13,418 nucleotides of DNA, taken from NCBI GenBank assembly GCA_021202205.1, contig JAJQDJ010000065.1, forward strand, positions 1-13,418, read 5' to 3'. Both the position numbers and the translations under genes were made by a program. Below, piece by piece: positions 1-7,568 of this stretch; position 1 is the stretch's first letter; every line of letters begins with the position of its first letter. Origin of the DNA: Erysipelotrichaceae bacterium (lineage in GTDB: Bacteria; Bacillota_I; Bacilli_A; Erysipelotrichales; Coprobacillaceae). A model generated the notes under the pieces. It was not told the origin of the DNA, searched no databases, and saw nothing but the letters and a program-made list of their open reading frames with translations.

Positions 1-78
1 TTGCGCTATTTTCACTAATTAATTATTGAAATTGAAGTGCGAAACTTGAGTAATATGTGAAAAAAACTGTAAATTAAT

Positions 79-104
79 AAAAAAGATTCAGAAATATCTG
101 AATC
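79..104 (-). terminator. Intrinsic terminator of asnA
   Basis: Read on the minus strand, an 8-bp perfect stem (GATTCAGA/TCTGAATC, positions 104-97 and 92-85) closes a 4-base loop and is followed by six T (84-79). The stem starts at the second base of the asnA TGA stop codon (105-103), so there is effectively no 3' untranslated region before the hairpin. Confidence 0.88.
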
Positions 105-1119
105 ATAATAAATGTATATTATTTTCGTGGCATAAAGTCATTGTTTCTTCATCCCAAAGTGATGCTTGAACTTCGCCAATATGAGCTTTTCTTAAAAAGA
201 ACATACATAAACGACTTTGCCCAATACCTCCACCAATACTTAATGGTAAAACTTTATTGATGATATTTTGGTGGAAAGGTAAATTTAATCTATCATTAGC
301 ATTGGCTTTATCCAATTGTTCGACTAATGATTTTTCATCAACACGAATACCCATACTTGATATTTCTAAAGCATCATCCAGTTGTGAATTATAGACTAGA
401 ATATCACCATTCAATTTCCAATCATCATAATCTGGAGCACGACCATCATGAACAATACCTGATTTTAATAAATCACCAATTTGTAATATACAGACAGCTT
501 TATAAGCACGAACAATTTCACGCTCTCTTTCTTTTGATGTTAAAGCAGGATAGAGATCTTCTAATTCCTGAGATGTTACGAAATGAATTTCTTCTGGTAA
601 AATTGATTCACTTAATTGTGGATAATGTCTAATCATGAGAAATTCGACATCTAATAAAGCGTTATAAATCTTAGAAACAACTCCTTTAAAAAAATCTAAA
701 TTTCTATCTTCCTGGGCAATTACCATTTCCCAGTCCCATTGATCAACATACATAGAATGAATATTATCCAATTCTTCGTCTTTTCTTATAGCATTCATAT
801 CTGTATATAATCCTGTATGTCTTTCAAAACCATAACGATATAAAGCATCTCTTTTCCATTTTGCTAAAGAATGAATAATTTCAATTTCATCATCATTATT
901 TAATTCATAAGATTTAAAAGATACAGGCTTTTCAAAACCATTTAGATTATCATTAAGTCCTGTATTCTTTAATAAAAATAATGGTGCTGAAACACGTGTT
1001 AAACGCAATTGTTCAGCTAATCTTCTTTCAAATGTATCTTTAATCATTTTGATTGCCACTTCAGTCTCAATGAGATTTAATTGAGGCTGATAATTTTCTG
1101 GTATTTTTAATTTACTCAT
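103..1119 (-). CDS. asnA: Aspartate--ammonia ligase (asparagine synthetase A)
   Basis: AsnA makes asparagine from aspartate and free ammonia with ATP going to AMP and PPi. It is a cytosolic homodimer with a class II aminoacyl-tRNA-synthetase-like fold. The 338-residue product matches the family along its whole length (E. coli AsnA is 330). Recognisable blocks are HSLAKWKR (83-90), SMYVDQWDW (122-130), IHFVTSQEL (158-166), RAPDYDDW (217-224), SSMGIRVD (234-241) and the ATP-site GGGIGQSR (296-303). The ATG at 1119 is preceded by AAGGGGAA (1133-1126) at suitable spacing. The gene stands alone, divergent from thrC, with its own promoter and terminator. No amidotransferase domain is present, so this is not AsnB. 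Nothing looks damaged. Confidence 0.97.
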   Translation of the reverse strand: MSKLKIPENYQPQLNLIETEVAIKMIKDTFERRLAEQLRLTRVSAPLFLLKNTGLNDNLNGFEKPVSFKSYELNNDDEIEIIHSLAKWKRDALYRYGFERHTGLYTDMNAIRKDEELDNIHSMYVDQWDWEMVIAQEDRNLDFFKGVVSKIYNALLDVEFLMIRHYPQLSESILPEEIHFVTSQELEDLYPALTSKEREREIVRAYKAVCILQIGDLLKSGIVHDGRAPDYDDWKLNGDILVYNSQLDDALEISSMGIRVDEKSLVEQLDKANANDRLNLPFHQNIINKVLPLSIGGGIGQSRLCMFFLRKAHIGEVQASLWDEETMTLCHENNIHLL

Positions 1120-1148
1120 ATTTTATTCCCCTTTATATATACGAAGCT

Positions 1149-1177
1149 ATTATAATATATTGTTATGTAATAGTCAA
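1149..1177 (-). promoter_or_regulatory. asnA promoter
   Basis: On the minus strand TTGACT (1177-1172) is separated by 17 bp from a perfect TATAAT (1154-1149). Transcription should start near 1142, giving a leader of about 20 bases that carries only the ribosome binding site. An imperfectly explained inverted repeat, CTATTA (1147-1152) and TAATAG (1168-1173), brackets the promoter and could be a regulator site; that is inference. Confidence 0.8.
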
Positions 1178-1197
1178 AGTAGTTTTTTTCTAATGCC

Positions 1198-1226
1198 TTG
1201 ACATATAAAATGAAATTTTATACAAT
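1198..1226 (+). promoter_or_regulatory. thrCB promoter
   Basis: TTGACA (1198-1203), 17-bp spacer, TACAAT (1221-1226): a near-consensus housekeeping sigma promoter. The start would lie near 1233, leaving a leader of about 24 bases, too short for a T-box, riboswitch or peptide attenuator. Control must therefore act mainly on the promoter itself. The -35 box lies 20 bp from the divergent asnA -35 box. Confidence 0.85.
1204..1222. promoter_or_regulatory. Inverted repeat in the thrCB promoter spacer, candidate operator
   Basis: TATAAAAT (1204-1211), GAA, ATTTTATA (1215-1222) is a perfect 8+3+8 inverted repeat filling the space between the -35 and -10 boxes and touching the -10. A protein bound here would block RNA polymerase. 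In AT-rich DNA such repeats also arise by chance, so the position rather than the symmetry is the argument. Confidence 0.4.
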
Positions 1227-1256
1227 GATTGAGTTAATGAACAGGGGGAATGAAAA

Positions 1257-2738
1257 ATGAAAAAAACTTATATAAGTACAAGAGGTCAACAAAAACCATT
1301 AAACTTTTATGAAGCTATTTTACAAGGCATTGGTGATGATGGTGGCTTATTAGTCCCTGATTTTAAAGTGAATACAAAAGATTTGAAGTCTTTATTAAAT
1401 TTAAATTATGTTGATTTGGCAACTGAAATTATATCAGAATTTACACCTGATGAAGTTAAAGATGATATACGTGAATTATGCCGTAAAGCTTATGCAACAG
1501 GATTGTTTCCAGAAACTGTTGTACCAGTTAAAAAAGCTGGTGATGTATATGTAACAGAATTGTTCCAGGGACCAACTTCTGCTTTTAAAGATATGGCGTT
1601 AAGCTTGCTTCCTTATTTTATGACTTTTTCATTAAAACAAAGTGGAGAAGATAGAGAAGTCATGATTTTAACAGCAACGAGTGGAGATACTGGAAAAGCC
1701 GCTTTGGAAGGTTTTAAAGATGTTGAAGGAACATGTATTAAAGTGTTTTATCCTGATGAGGGTGTTTCACCAGTGCAAAAACAACAGATGGGTACAACAA
1801 CAGGTAGCAATGTAGATGTTATAGGGATTAGAGGAAATTTTGATGATGCACAAACAGCAGTTAAGAAAGCTTTTGCATCAGAAAAGCTAAAACAGTTAGG
1901 TGACGAGCATAGTGTATTTTTATCATCTGCGAATTCTATTAATATTGGAAGACTTATTCCACAAATTGTTTATTATTTTTACTCTTATATGACATTAGTG
2001 AATAATCAAGAGATAGAATTAGGAGAAGAAGTGAATTTTACGATTCCTAGTGGTAATTTTGGCAACTGTTTAGCAGGTTATATTGCTAAAAATATGGGAC
2101 TCCCAATTAAGAAGTTTATTGTGGCTTCTAATAAGAATAATATATTAACTGATTTCTTTAATACAGGAGTATATGATGCTAATAGAGAATTCTATAAGAC
2201 AAATGCTCCTGCTATGGATATATTGGTATCTAGTAATTTGGAAAGATTGGTTTATTTCCTATGTGAAGATACTGATAAGGTTAATCAATATATGCATGAA
2301 CTTAATACAACAGGTATTTATAAAGTTGATGAGGCTATTTTTAGTAAGGTTAAAGCAAACTTTGTAGCTGGATGGTTAAGTGAAGAACAAGTTTTACAAA
2401 CAATTGGAAATTGTTTTAAAGAAAACGGCTATTTGCTAGATACTCACACAGCTGTTGGTTATGGTGTTTATAAAAAATATCAAAATGAAAGTCATGATAA
2501 CACAAAGAATATTCTATTATCTACAGCATCACCATATAAATTCCCAGGCTCTGTTTACAAAGCTATTACTGGTGAAGATAAGGATGAATATGAAGCTGTA
2601 GAAGCTATTCATGATATCACCAAAGTAGATGTACCAAAACCTTTACAAGGATTAAAGGATAAAGAAATCCTTCATCAGAAAGTTATTGATAAAGAAGCTA
2701 TCATTGATTATATCGGTGAAGCTATCAAGGAGTTATAA
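1257..2738 (+). CDS. thrC: Threonine synthase
   Basis: A pyridoxal-phosphate enzyme of fold type II that converts O-phosphohomoserine and water to threonine and phosphate, the last step of threonine synthesis. At 493 residues it has the length of the longer bacterial/yeast-type enzymes. The N-terminal block STRGQ, with GIGDDGGLLVP further on, is typical. The PLP lysine is K111 in GPTSAFKDMA. TSGDTGKAA (141-149) and PSGNFGN (264-270) are cofactor and phosphate-binding loops, and SANSINIGR (224-232) is also diagnostic. The ATG at 1257 follows AGGGGG (1243-1248) with an 8-base gap. It is the first gene of a two-gene operon with thrB, which begins two bases after its stop. The gene is intact. Confidence 0.97.
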   Translation: MKKTYISTRGQQKPLNFYEAILQGIGDDGGLLVPDFKVNTKDLKSLLNLNYVDLATEIISEFTPDEVKDDIRELCRKAYATGLFPETVVPVKKAGDVYVTELFQGPTSAFKDMALSLLPYFMTFSLKQSGEDREVMILTATSGDTGKAALEGFKDVEGTCIKVFYPDEGVSPVQKQQMGTTTGSNVDVIGIRGNFDDAQTAVKKAFASEKLKQLGDEHSVFLSSANSINIGRLIPQIVYYFYSYMTLVNNQEIELGEEVNFTIPSGNFGNCLAGYIAKNMGLPIKKFIVASNKNNILTDFFNTGVYDANREFYKTNAPAMDILVSSNLERLVYFLCEDTDKVNQYMHELNTTGIYKVDEAIFSKVKANFVAGWLSEEQVLQTIGNCFKENGYLLDTHTAVGYGVYKKYQNESHDNTKNILLSTASPYKFPGSVYKAITGEDKDEYEAVEAIHDITKVDVPKPLQGLKDKEILHQKVIDKEAIIDYIGEAIKEL

Positions 2739-2740
2739 TT

Positions 2741-3631
2741 ATGCAGGTTAAGGTAAGAGTTCCAGCAACCAGTGCCAATTTGGGCCCAGGATTTGATGTG
2801 GCAGGTTTGGCTGTAACACTTTATAATACTTTTGTATTTGAATTATTAGATGAAGGTTTGGATATAAGAGGCTGTCCTGTACAATTTTGTAATGAAGACA
2901 ATATGACTTATCAGGCTTTTAAAGAAGGTGCTAAAGCATGCGGTCTAGAGTTCAATGGATTACGTATTGATTGTAGTGGAGATGTTCCTTATACAAGAGG
3001 TTTAGGTAGTTCTTCTACTTGTATTGTGGCTGGTATTGTAGGTGCATTTGCTTTTAAGGATAAATATGATGCCAGACAGGAAATATTAGAACTTGCGACT
3101 AGGATTGAAGGCCATCCTGATAACGTTGCACCTGCTATTTTTGGAGGCTTAACAGTTTCAGTTATGAATGAAACAGTAACAACACTTAATATTCCAGTGA
3201 AACATGATTATCGCTTTGTAGCATTGATTCCACCATTTACATTGTCTACCGAAAAAGCACGTTCAGTCTTACCTCAACAAATCAATCGATCAGATGCTAT
3301 TGCCAATGTAGCACATTTAGCCTTGATGGTGGCATCGCTTATCAATGGCTATGATGATGGATTGAAATTAGGGTTCAAAGATCGTTTACATCAACCTTAT
3401 CGTGGACATTTGATTCAAGGTTTTGATGAAATTATGACTATTCTTGAACATGATGAAAAGGTTTTAGGCTGCTATTTATCAGGCGCTGGGCCAACAATTA
3501 TGGCTGTTATTAGTGGAGATGATTTGAAAGGTGTTGTACGAATTAAAGCAGAGCTTGGTCATTTACTAGATGATTGGCAGGTTGAAAAATTAGAATTAGA
3601 TATGCGTGGCTATACATGCGATTATGAATAA
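2741..3631 (+). CDS. thrB: Homoserine kinase
   Basis: A GHMP-superfamily kinase that phosphorylates homoserine with ATP to O-phosphohomoserine, the substrate of the ThrC encoded just upstream. The 296-residue length is normal. The three GHMP motifs are present: PATSANLGPGFD (8-19), the phosphate-binding GLGSSS (87-92) and the C-terminal YLSGAGPT (245-252). EGHPDNVAP (123-131) is the homoserine kinase signature. The start is separated from the thrC stop by two bases, with AAGGAG (2727-2732) inside the end of thrC, so the genes are co-transcribed and probably translationally linked. Homoserine dehydrogenase is not in this window. The operon ends at the terminator that overlaps this gene's stop codon. 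Confidence 0.96.
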   Translation: MQVKVRVPATSANLGPGFDVAGLAVTLYNTFVFELLDEGLDIRGCPVQFCNEDNMTYQAFKEGAKACGLEFNGLRIDCSGDVPYTRGLGSSSTCIVAGIVGAFAFKDKYDARQEILELATRIEGHPDNVAPAIFGGLTVSVMNETVTTLNIPVKHDYRFVALIPPFTLSTEKARSVLPQQINRSDAIANVAHLALMVASLINGYDDGLKLGFKDRLHQPYRGHLIQGFDEIMTILEHDEKVLGCYLSGAGPTIMAVISGDDLKGVVRIKAELGHLLDDWQVEKLELDMRGYTCDYE

Positions 3632-3650
3632 CACACTTAGGTGTGTTTTT
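3630..3650 (+). terminator. Intrinsic terminator of thrCB
   Basis: AACACAC (3630-3636), loop TTAG, GTGTGTT (3641-3647), then three further T. The stem begins at the second base of the thrB TAA (3629-3631). It separates thrCB from the exporter promoter that starts 12 bases downstream. Confidence 0.85.
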
Positions 3651-3661
3651 ATAATACAGGA

Positions 3662-3690
3662 TTGACAGCTTAATAGGTAAGAATTATAAT
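3662..3690 (+). promoter_or_regulatory. Promoter of the ABC exporter operon, perfect consensus
   Basis: TTGACA (3662-3667), exactly 17 bp, TATAAT (3685-3690): both hexamers match the housekeeping sigma consensus in every base. The start would fall near 3697, inside the palindrome that follows. A promoter this strong is usually held down by a repressor. Confidence 0.9.
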
Positions 3691-3694
3691 TATT

Positions 3695-3704
3695 AAGGTA
3701 CCTT
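3695..3704. promoter_or_regulatory. Palindrome at the exporter start site, candidate repressor operator
   Basis: AAGGTACCTT is a perfect 10-bp palindrome lying over the predicted transcription start, a classic repression position. Heterodimeric ABC drug exporters in Firmicutes are often controlled by MarR-type repressors that bind such sites; the identity of the regulator here is inference, and no regulator gene lies in the window. Confidence 0.5.
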
Positions 3705-3724
3705 GAATAGTGGGAGGAAGTATA

Positions 3725-5446
3725 ATGTGGAAATATGTTAAACCATATTTTAAATGGGCTGTTTTAGCATCATTATTAATGGTAGGAGAAGTATTGAATG
3801 ATTTGATTCAGCCAACATTGATGAGTACGATAGTTGATGATGGTGTTTTAGGTATCAATAATAATAATGTAGGGGATATCAATGTTATTATAACAGTAGG
3901 ATTATTAATGATTATTTGTACTATCTTAGGTGGTACAAGTGGCTCATTGAATAATGCAACAGCACAATATTTTACACAAAACATGGGCAATGATATTCGT
4001 AAAGATTGTTTTGAGAATATTATGCATTTTTCATTTGAACAAGTGGATGATTTTAAAACAGGTTCTTTGATTACTCGTATTACTAATGATATTACACAGG
4101 TACAGTTATATGCATCTGTCTTTTGTCGTTCTATTATTAGGAATGGTTTTTTGATGTTTGGTAGTATGTATTGTGTTTTTAGATTGAATCATACTTTTGG
4201 ATTTATTATGATTGCAGCCTTTCCATTTATATTAGGAACATTGCTTGTGTGCTTATATAAAGCGAATCCCTTATTTACAAGATTACAGGAACAAATTGAT
4301 CAAATTAATAATATTATGCTAGAAGATATTAGTGGTATTCGAATTATTAAGGCGTGTGTTAAAGAAATATATGAAAAGATTCATTTTAAAAAAGCAAATG
4401 AAGAATTGGTTCATACACAGTTATCTGTATTAATTATATTTGCGTTAATGACACCTATTATGAATATTATCATGTATATAGTTGTTATTGTTGTTTTGTT
4501 AGTTGGTAATGTATAAGTTAGTATTGGAGTGACAACGCCGGGTGCGATTATGGCAACCATTACATACACAACGCAATTATTACATGCTATATTGATGGTT
4601 GTTATGATATTTCAAAATGTTTCTAGAGGAATTGTTTCATGGAATAGACTACATGAAATATTAAAAGTGACACCTCAACTTGAAGATGGTAATGTTGAAG
4701 AAAATAATAATGAAGGAAGCGTAGAATTTAAGGATGTTTCATTTGTTTATCCAGGTAGTCAAAATAGAGTATTAAAAAATATTAATTTGAAGATTGAACC
4801 AGGTGAAACTGTAGCTATTATGGGAAGTACAGGTTGTGGTAAATCGACATTAGTCAATCTTATTATGCGATTTTATGATGTGACAAGTGGACAAATATTC
4901 GTTGATGGAATCAATGTTAAAGATTACAGACAAGAAAAATTAAGAGATAAAATAGTCATTGTTTTACAAAAGAGTGAATTGTTTACCGATACAATTAAAG
5001 GGAATATTAGCTGGGGGAATCCTGAAGCGAGTGATGAAGTAATTATCAATGCTGCAAAAATTGCTCAAGCAGATGAATTTATTGAACGTATGAAAGATCA
5101 ATATGATACTCTTTTACAAGGTGGAACAGGTGTATCTGGTGGACAAAGGAAGCGTTTAGCAATAGCGAGAGCTATTGTTAAAAATAGTGAAATTATGATC
5201 TTCGATGATTCAACAAGTGCTTTGGACTTAAAGACAGAATCTAAATTATACAATGCTTTACCAAAAAATAATACCAAAATTATCATTGCTCAACGAATAG
5301 CAACTGTTAGACATGCAAGTCGTATTATTGTATTGGATGAAGGAACAATAGTAGGGCAAGGAACACATGATGAGCTGATGAATGATTGTTTGATATATCA
5401 GGATATTTATCATTCTCAAATGAAAGCAGGTGAGAATAATGAGTGA
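3725..5446 (+). pseudogene. ABC exporter half-transporter, degenerate-site subunit, broken by an in-frame TAA
   Basis: First half of a heterodimeric ABC exporter (BmrC/LmrC class; drug or lipid export). The ATG at 3725 follows GGAGG (3713-3717). Six-helix membrane domain, then ATPase domain: Walker A GSTGCGKST (367-375), Q-loop Q415, signature VSGGQ (470-474), Walker B IMIFDD (490-495). Asp replaces the catalytic Glu at 495 and Gln replaces the switch His at 523; in this subunit class that is normal, since only the composite partner site hydrolyses ATP. The damage is codon 264, a TAA at 4514-4516 near the last membrane helix. Reading continues in the same frame for another 309 codons, giving the expected total of about 573 residues. 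The product stops before the ATPase domain, so it should be inactive. The downstream part has no good ribosome binding site for restart. Confidence 0.85.
4514..4516 (+). other. Premature in-frame TAA in the first exporter gene
   Basis: The codon sits between ...LLVGNV and VSIGVTTPGA..., both in the same frame and both typical of the last part of an exporter membrane domain. A single C-to-T change from CAA (Gln) would create it, but Lys or Tyr codons are also one base away; the original residue cannot be decided from this sequence. Confidence 0.85.
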
Positions 5447-5777
5447 TCGTCAATTAACTGACAGAAATATACCAATGATGAACAAACGTGCCCAACGTTT
5501 TGCCGAAGTGGAGCAGGCCCAAGATGTAGTTTCGACGATTAAACGTCTTATTACCTATTTTATTCATGAAAAGACTATGGTTTTAAGTATGTTATTAGTT
5601 GTGATTGTTGGAACGCTTGCGGGTGTTTATGCACCGAGCTTGCAAAGTCAGGCTATTGATATTATTGCGGGTAGTGCAGAAGGAATATTGTTAACGACAT
5701 TATTATTAATTGCTATAACATATGCTATTTATTGTCTATGTCAATTATTACAGGGTATGATTGGTGCACGATTATCA

Positions 5778-5780
5778 TAG
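5778..5780 (+). other. Premature in-frame TAG in the second exporter gene
   Basis: TAG stands where relatives have Gln before the conserved VVxKMRxxLFxKI segment; CAG to TAG is one C-to-T transition. The reading frame is open on both sides. Confidence 0.85.
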
Positions 5781-6980
5781 AGTGTTGTCAAAAAGATGCG
5801 TGATGAATTATTCTCTAAGATTGTTGATCTGCCTGTGCAATATTTGGATAATCATTCGCATGGTGATGTAATGAGTCGTATGAGTAATGATATTGAAAAT
5901 ATATCAACAGTTATATCACAATCATTAGCATCTTTATTTTCTGGTATATTAACTATTATTGGAACAATTATTATGATGGTTTATTATTGCTGGCAATTAG
6001 CATTATTAAGTTGCTTGACAATTATACTAACGGTTGTTGCTAGTAATTATCTTTCCAAGAAAGTAAGAAAATATTCCCGTCAAAGGCAAGCATTATTGGG
6101 GTATTTGAATGGTCACGTAGAAGAAATGATTACAGGATATCATATTGTGGTGGCTTATAATCGACAAGAGGAAATCATTCATGATTTTATTACAACTTCA
6201 GATGATTTAACCAAAGCGGATATTCGTTGTGAGATATTTAGTGGAGTTATGGGGCCAGTGATGAATTGTATCAGTAATATTGGTTTTGTTATTATTGCAG
6301 TGTTTGGTGGTTATTTTGCGATTCATGGTTTGATTTCTGTTGGTGTTATTTCTGCTTTTATTGTTTATGCTAAACAGTTTAGTAGACCAATTAATGAATT
6401 AGCCAATGTTTTTGGCCAACTGCAAACAGCAATTGCAGGGGCTGAACGTGTTTTTATTGTTTTGGATGAAGAAAATGAAGACATGCAAGGTGAGGCTTAT
6501 CATGAAAATAAGCAAGCTGATATTGAATTTCAGCATGTGAATTTTTCATATAAAGAGGGTCAACCTATTATTCAAGACTTTTCGTTATATATACCAAGTG
6601 GGAAGAAAGTGGCACTTGTAGGAGCAACAGGATCAGGTAAAACAACCATAGTTAATTTGCTTATGCGTTTTTATGATATTGATAGTGGTGACATTACTAT
6701 TAATGATCAAAATCTTAAAGAAATATCACGAGATACTTTAAGACATAATATAGCTATTGTTTTACAGGACACAACGTTATTTTCTGATACGATTAAAAAT
6801 AATCTTATGTACGCTAATGAACAAGCTACACAAGAAGATTTGGATCATGCTATTGAAATGAGTCGTTGTACAAACTTGCTTCATTTGCTACCTGAAGGTT
6901 ATGAAACAATCCTTACAGGAGCAGGAGAACATTTAAGCTTAGGACAAAGACAATTATTAGCTATCGCAAAAGCCTTTAAA

Positions 6981-6998
6981 GATCCTTATCTTAGATGA
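6981..6998 (+). other. Frameshift site in the ATPase domain of the second exporter gene
   Basis: Codons run GAT CCT in the old frame (6981-6986), while the new frame reads CTT ATC TTA GAT GAA from 6985, giving the expected LILDE. The old frame ends in TGA at 6996. No slippery heptamer is seen, so programmed frameshifting is unlikely; a short deletion fits best. Confidence 0.85.
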
Positions 6999-7225
6999 AG
7001 CTACTTCTAATGTTGATACTCGTACTGAAAAAGACATACAGGATGCTATGCATATTATTATGGAAAATCGTACAAGTATTATTATTGCACATCGTTTATC
7101 GACAATTAGAGATGCTGATATTATTGTTGTTATGGATCAGGGAGAAATTGTTGAAACTGGCAATCATGATGAGTTATTAGCTCATAAAGGTAAATACTAT
7201 GATTTGTATATGAGTCAATATGCAG

Positions 7226-7254
7226 GTTACACAATATAAAAATTGTGTTATAAT
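7226..7254 (+). promoter_or_regulatory. Possible promoter of the 86-residue membrane protein gene
   Basis: Perfect TATAAT (7249-7254) with a weak GTTACA (7226-7231) 17 bp upstream. An inverted repeat, ACACAAT (7229-7235) and ATTGTGT (7242-7248), fills the spacer, touches the -10 and holds the stop codon of the second exporter gene in its loop. It could be an operator or a weak 3'-end hairpin; it lacks a T run. Confidence 0.45.
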
Positions 7255-7279
7255 GAGCTTAAATTAAAGGAGGTTAACT

Positions 7280-7540
7280 ATGTTTATCATTGGTATAGCT
7301 TTAATCGTTTTAGGATTATTTACATTCTTTACTAAAAAGATGCTAATGGGTTCAAGAAAAAAGGAAAGTATTAAAGATCCTGATATTTGCGCACAGCTTC
7401 AAGGAGCACTTTATTTTGTATTTGGATTTACATTGGTATTTGCTTATATTTATCAATTATCAAATATTATTACAGCTATTTTTTTACTTGTTGAATTGAT
7501 TGTATATATTATTGCAACAATAAAAACTGGATCAATATAA
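7280..7540 (+). CDS. Small membrane protein of unknown function
   Basis: An 86-residue protein I do not recognise. The ATG at 7280 follows a very good AAAGGAGG (7266-7273) at 6-base spacing, and the gene has its own -10 box and a strong terminator, so it is real. Hydrophobic segments lie at about residues 1-18, 41-60 and 62-83, indicating two or three membrane helices. The polar loop in between (19-40) is basic at its start (KK, RKK), which by the positive-inside rule suggests a cytoplasmic loop, and contains SIKDPDICAQLQG. It may be an accessory of the exporter upstream, but a separate promoter argues against a shared job. No catalytic motif is visible. Confidence 0.8.
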   Translation: MFIIGIALIVLGLFTFFTKKMLMGSRKKESIKDPDICAQLQGALYFVFGFTLVFAYIYQLSNIITAIFLLVELIVYIIATIKTGSI

Positions 7541-7567
7541 AAGTCAGGATTTTTAATTCCTGACTTT
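7540..7567. terminator. Bidirectional terminator between converging genes
   Basis: AAAGTCAGGA (7540-7549), 8-base loop, TCCTGACTTT (7558-7567): a 10-bp perfect stem. On the plus strand it starts at the last base of the TAA of the small membrane protein gene. On the minus strand it starts one base after the aquaporin stop and is followed by TTTTATATT. T runs in both directions support use by both genes. Confidence 0.87.
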
Positions 7568-7568
7568 C

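Larger units (their letters stand above)
5439..7239 (+). pseudogene. ABC exporter half-transporter, catalytic-site subunit, broken by an in-frame TAG and a frameshift
   Basis: Second half of the same exporter. The start is taken as ATG 5439 with AGGTGAG (5428-5434), overlapping the first gene by 8 bases; a GTG at 5430 lies within that ribosome binding site. Codon 114 is TAG (5778-5780) between GARLS and SVVKKMRDELF, where the family usually has Gln. The frame stays open through the membrane domain and ATPase domain: Walker A GATGSGKTT (395-403), Q-loop IVLQD, signature LSLGQ (499-503; LSQGQ is usual). It then shifts: after AKAFKDP the old frame stops at 6996-6998. The expected Walker B LILDEATS, D-loop and H-loop AHRLST continue from 6985 in another frame to 7239. 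Compared with family spacing about 8 bases or slightly more are missing. Two independent lesions make this a pseudogene; the Walker B Glu and switch His survive in the broken tail. Confidence 0.87.

Noticed and set aside
1..78. End or start of a gene at the left edge
   Set aside because: All three plus-strand frames meet stops within 30 bases, no start with a ribosome binding site is seen on the minus strand, and no clear promoter could be supported.
327..632. His-rich 101-codon open frame opposite asnA
   Set aside because: It is the complement of well-conserved asnA codons, has no ribosome binding site, and its composition is an artefact of the antisense frame.
1227..1256. T-box, riboswitch or attenuator upstream of thrC
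   Set aside because: The predicted leader is about 24 bases and holds only the ribosome binding site; no hairpin or leader peptide fits.
3710..3724. GTG at 3710 as start of the first exporter gene
   Set aside because: The GTG overlaps the GGAGG ribosome binding site that serves the ATG at 3725; the five extra residues would be encoded by the binding site itself.
4517..5446. Independent second ABC gene starting after the TAA, for example at GTG 4529
   Set aside because: It would begin inside the last membrane helices, has no suitable ribosome binding site, and reads in the same frame as the upstream part of one normal-length exporter subunit.
6978..6998. Programmed ribosomal frameshift in the second exporter gene
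   Set aside because: No slippery heptamer or downstream pseudoknot is visible, and several bases of the family pattern appear to be missing, which a simple one-base slip would not explain.
6995..7180. Short open frame after the frameshift, in the third frame
   Set aside because: Its Leu-rich translation matches nothing; the frame that starts at 6985 encodes the expected Walker B to H-loop segment.
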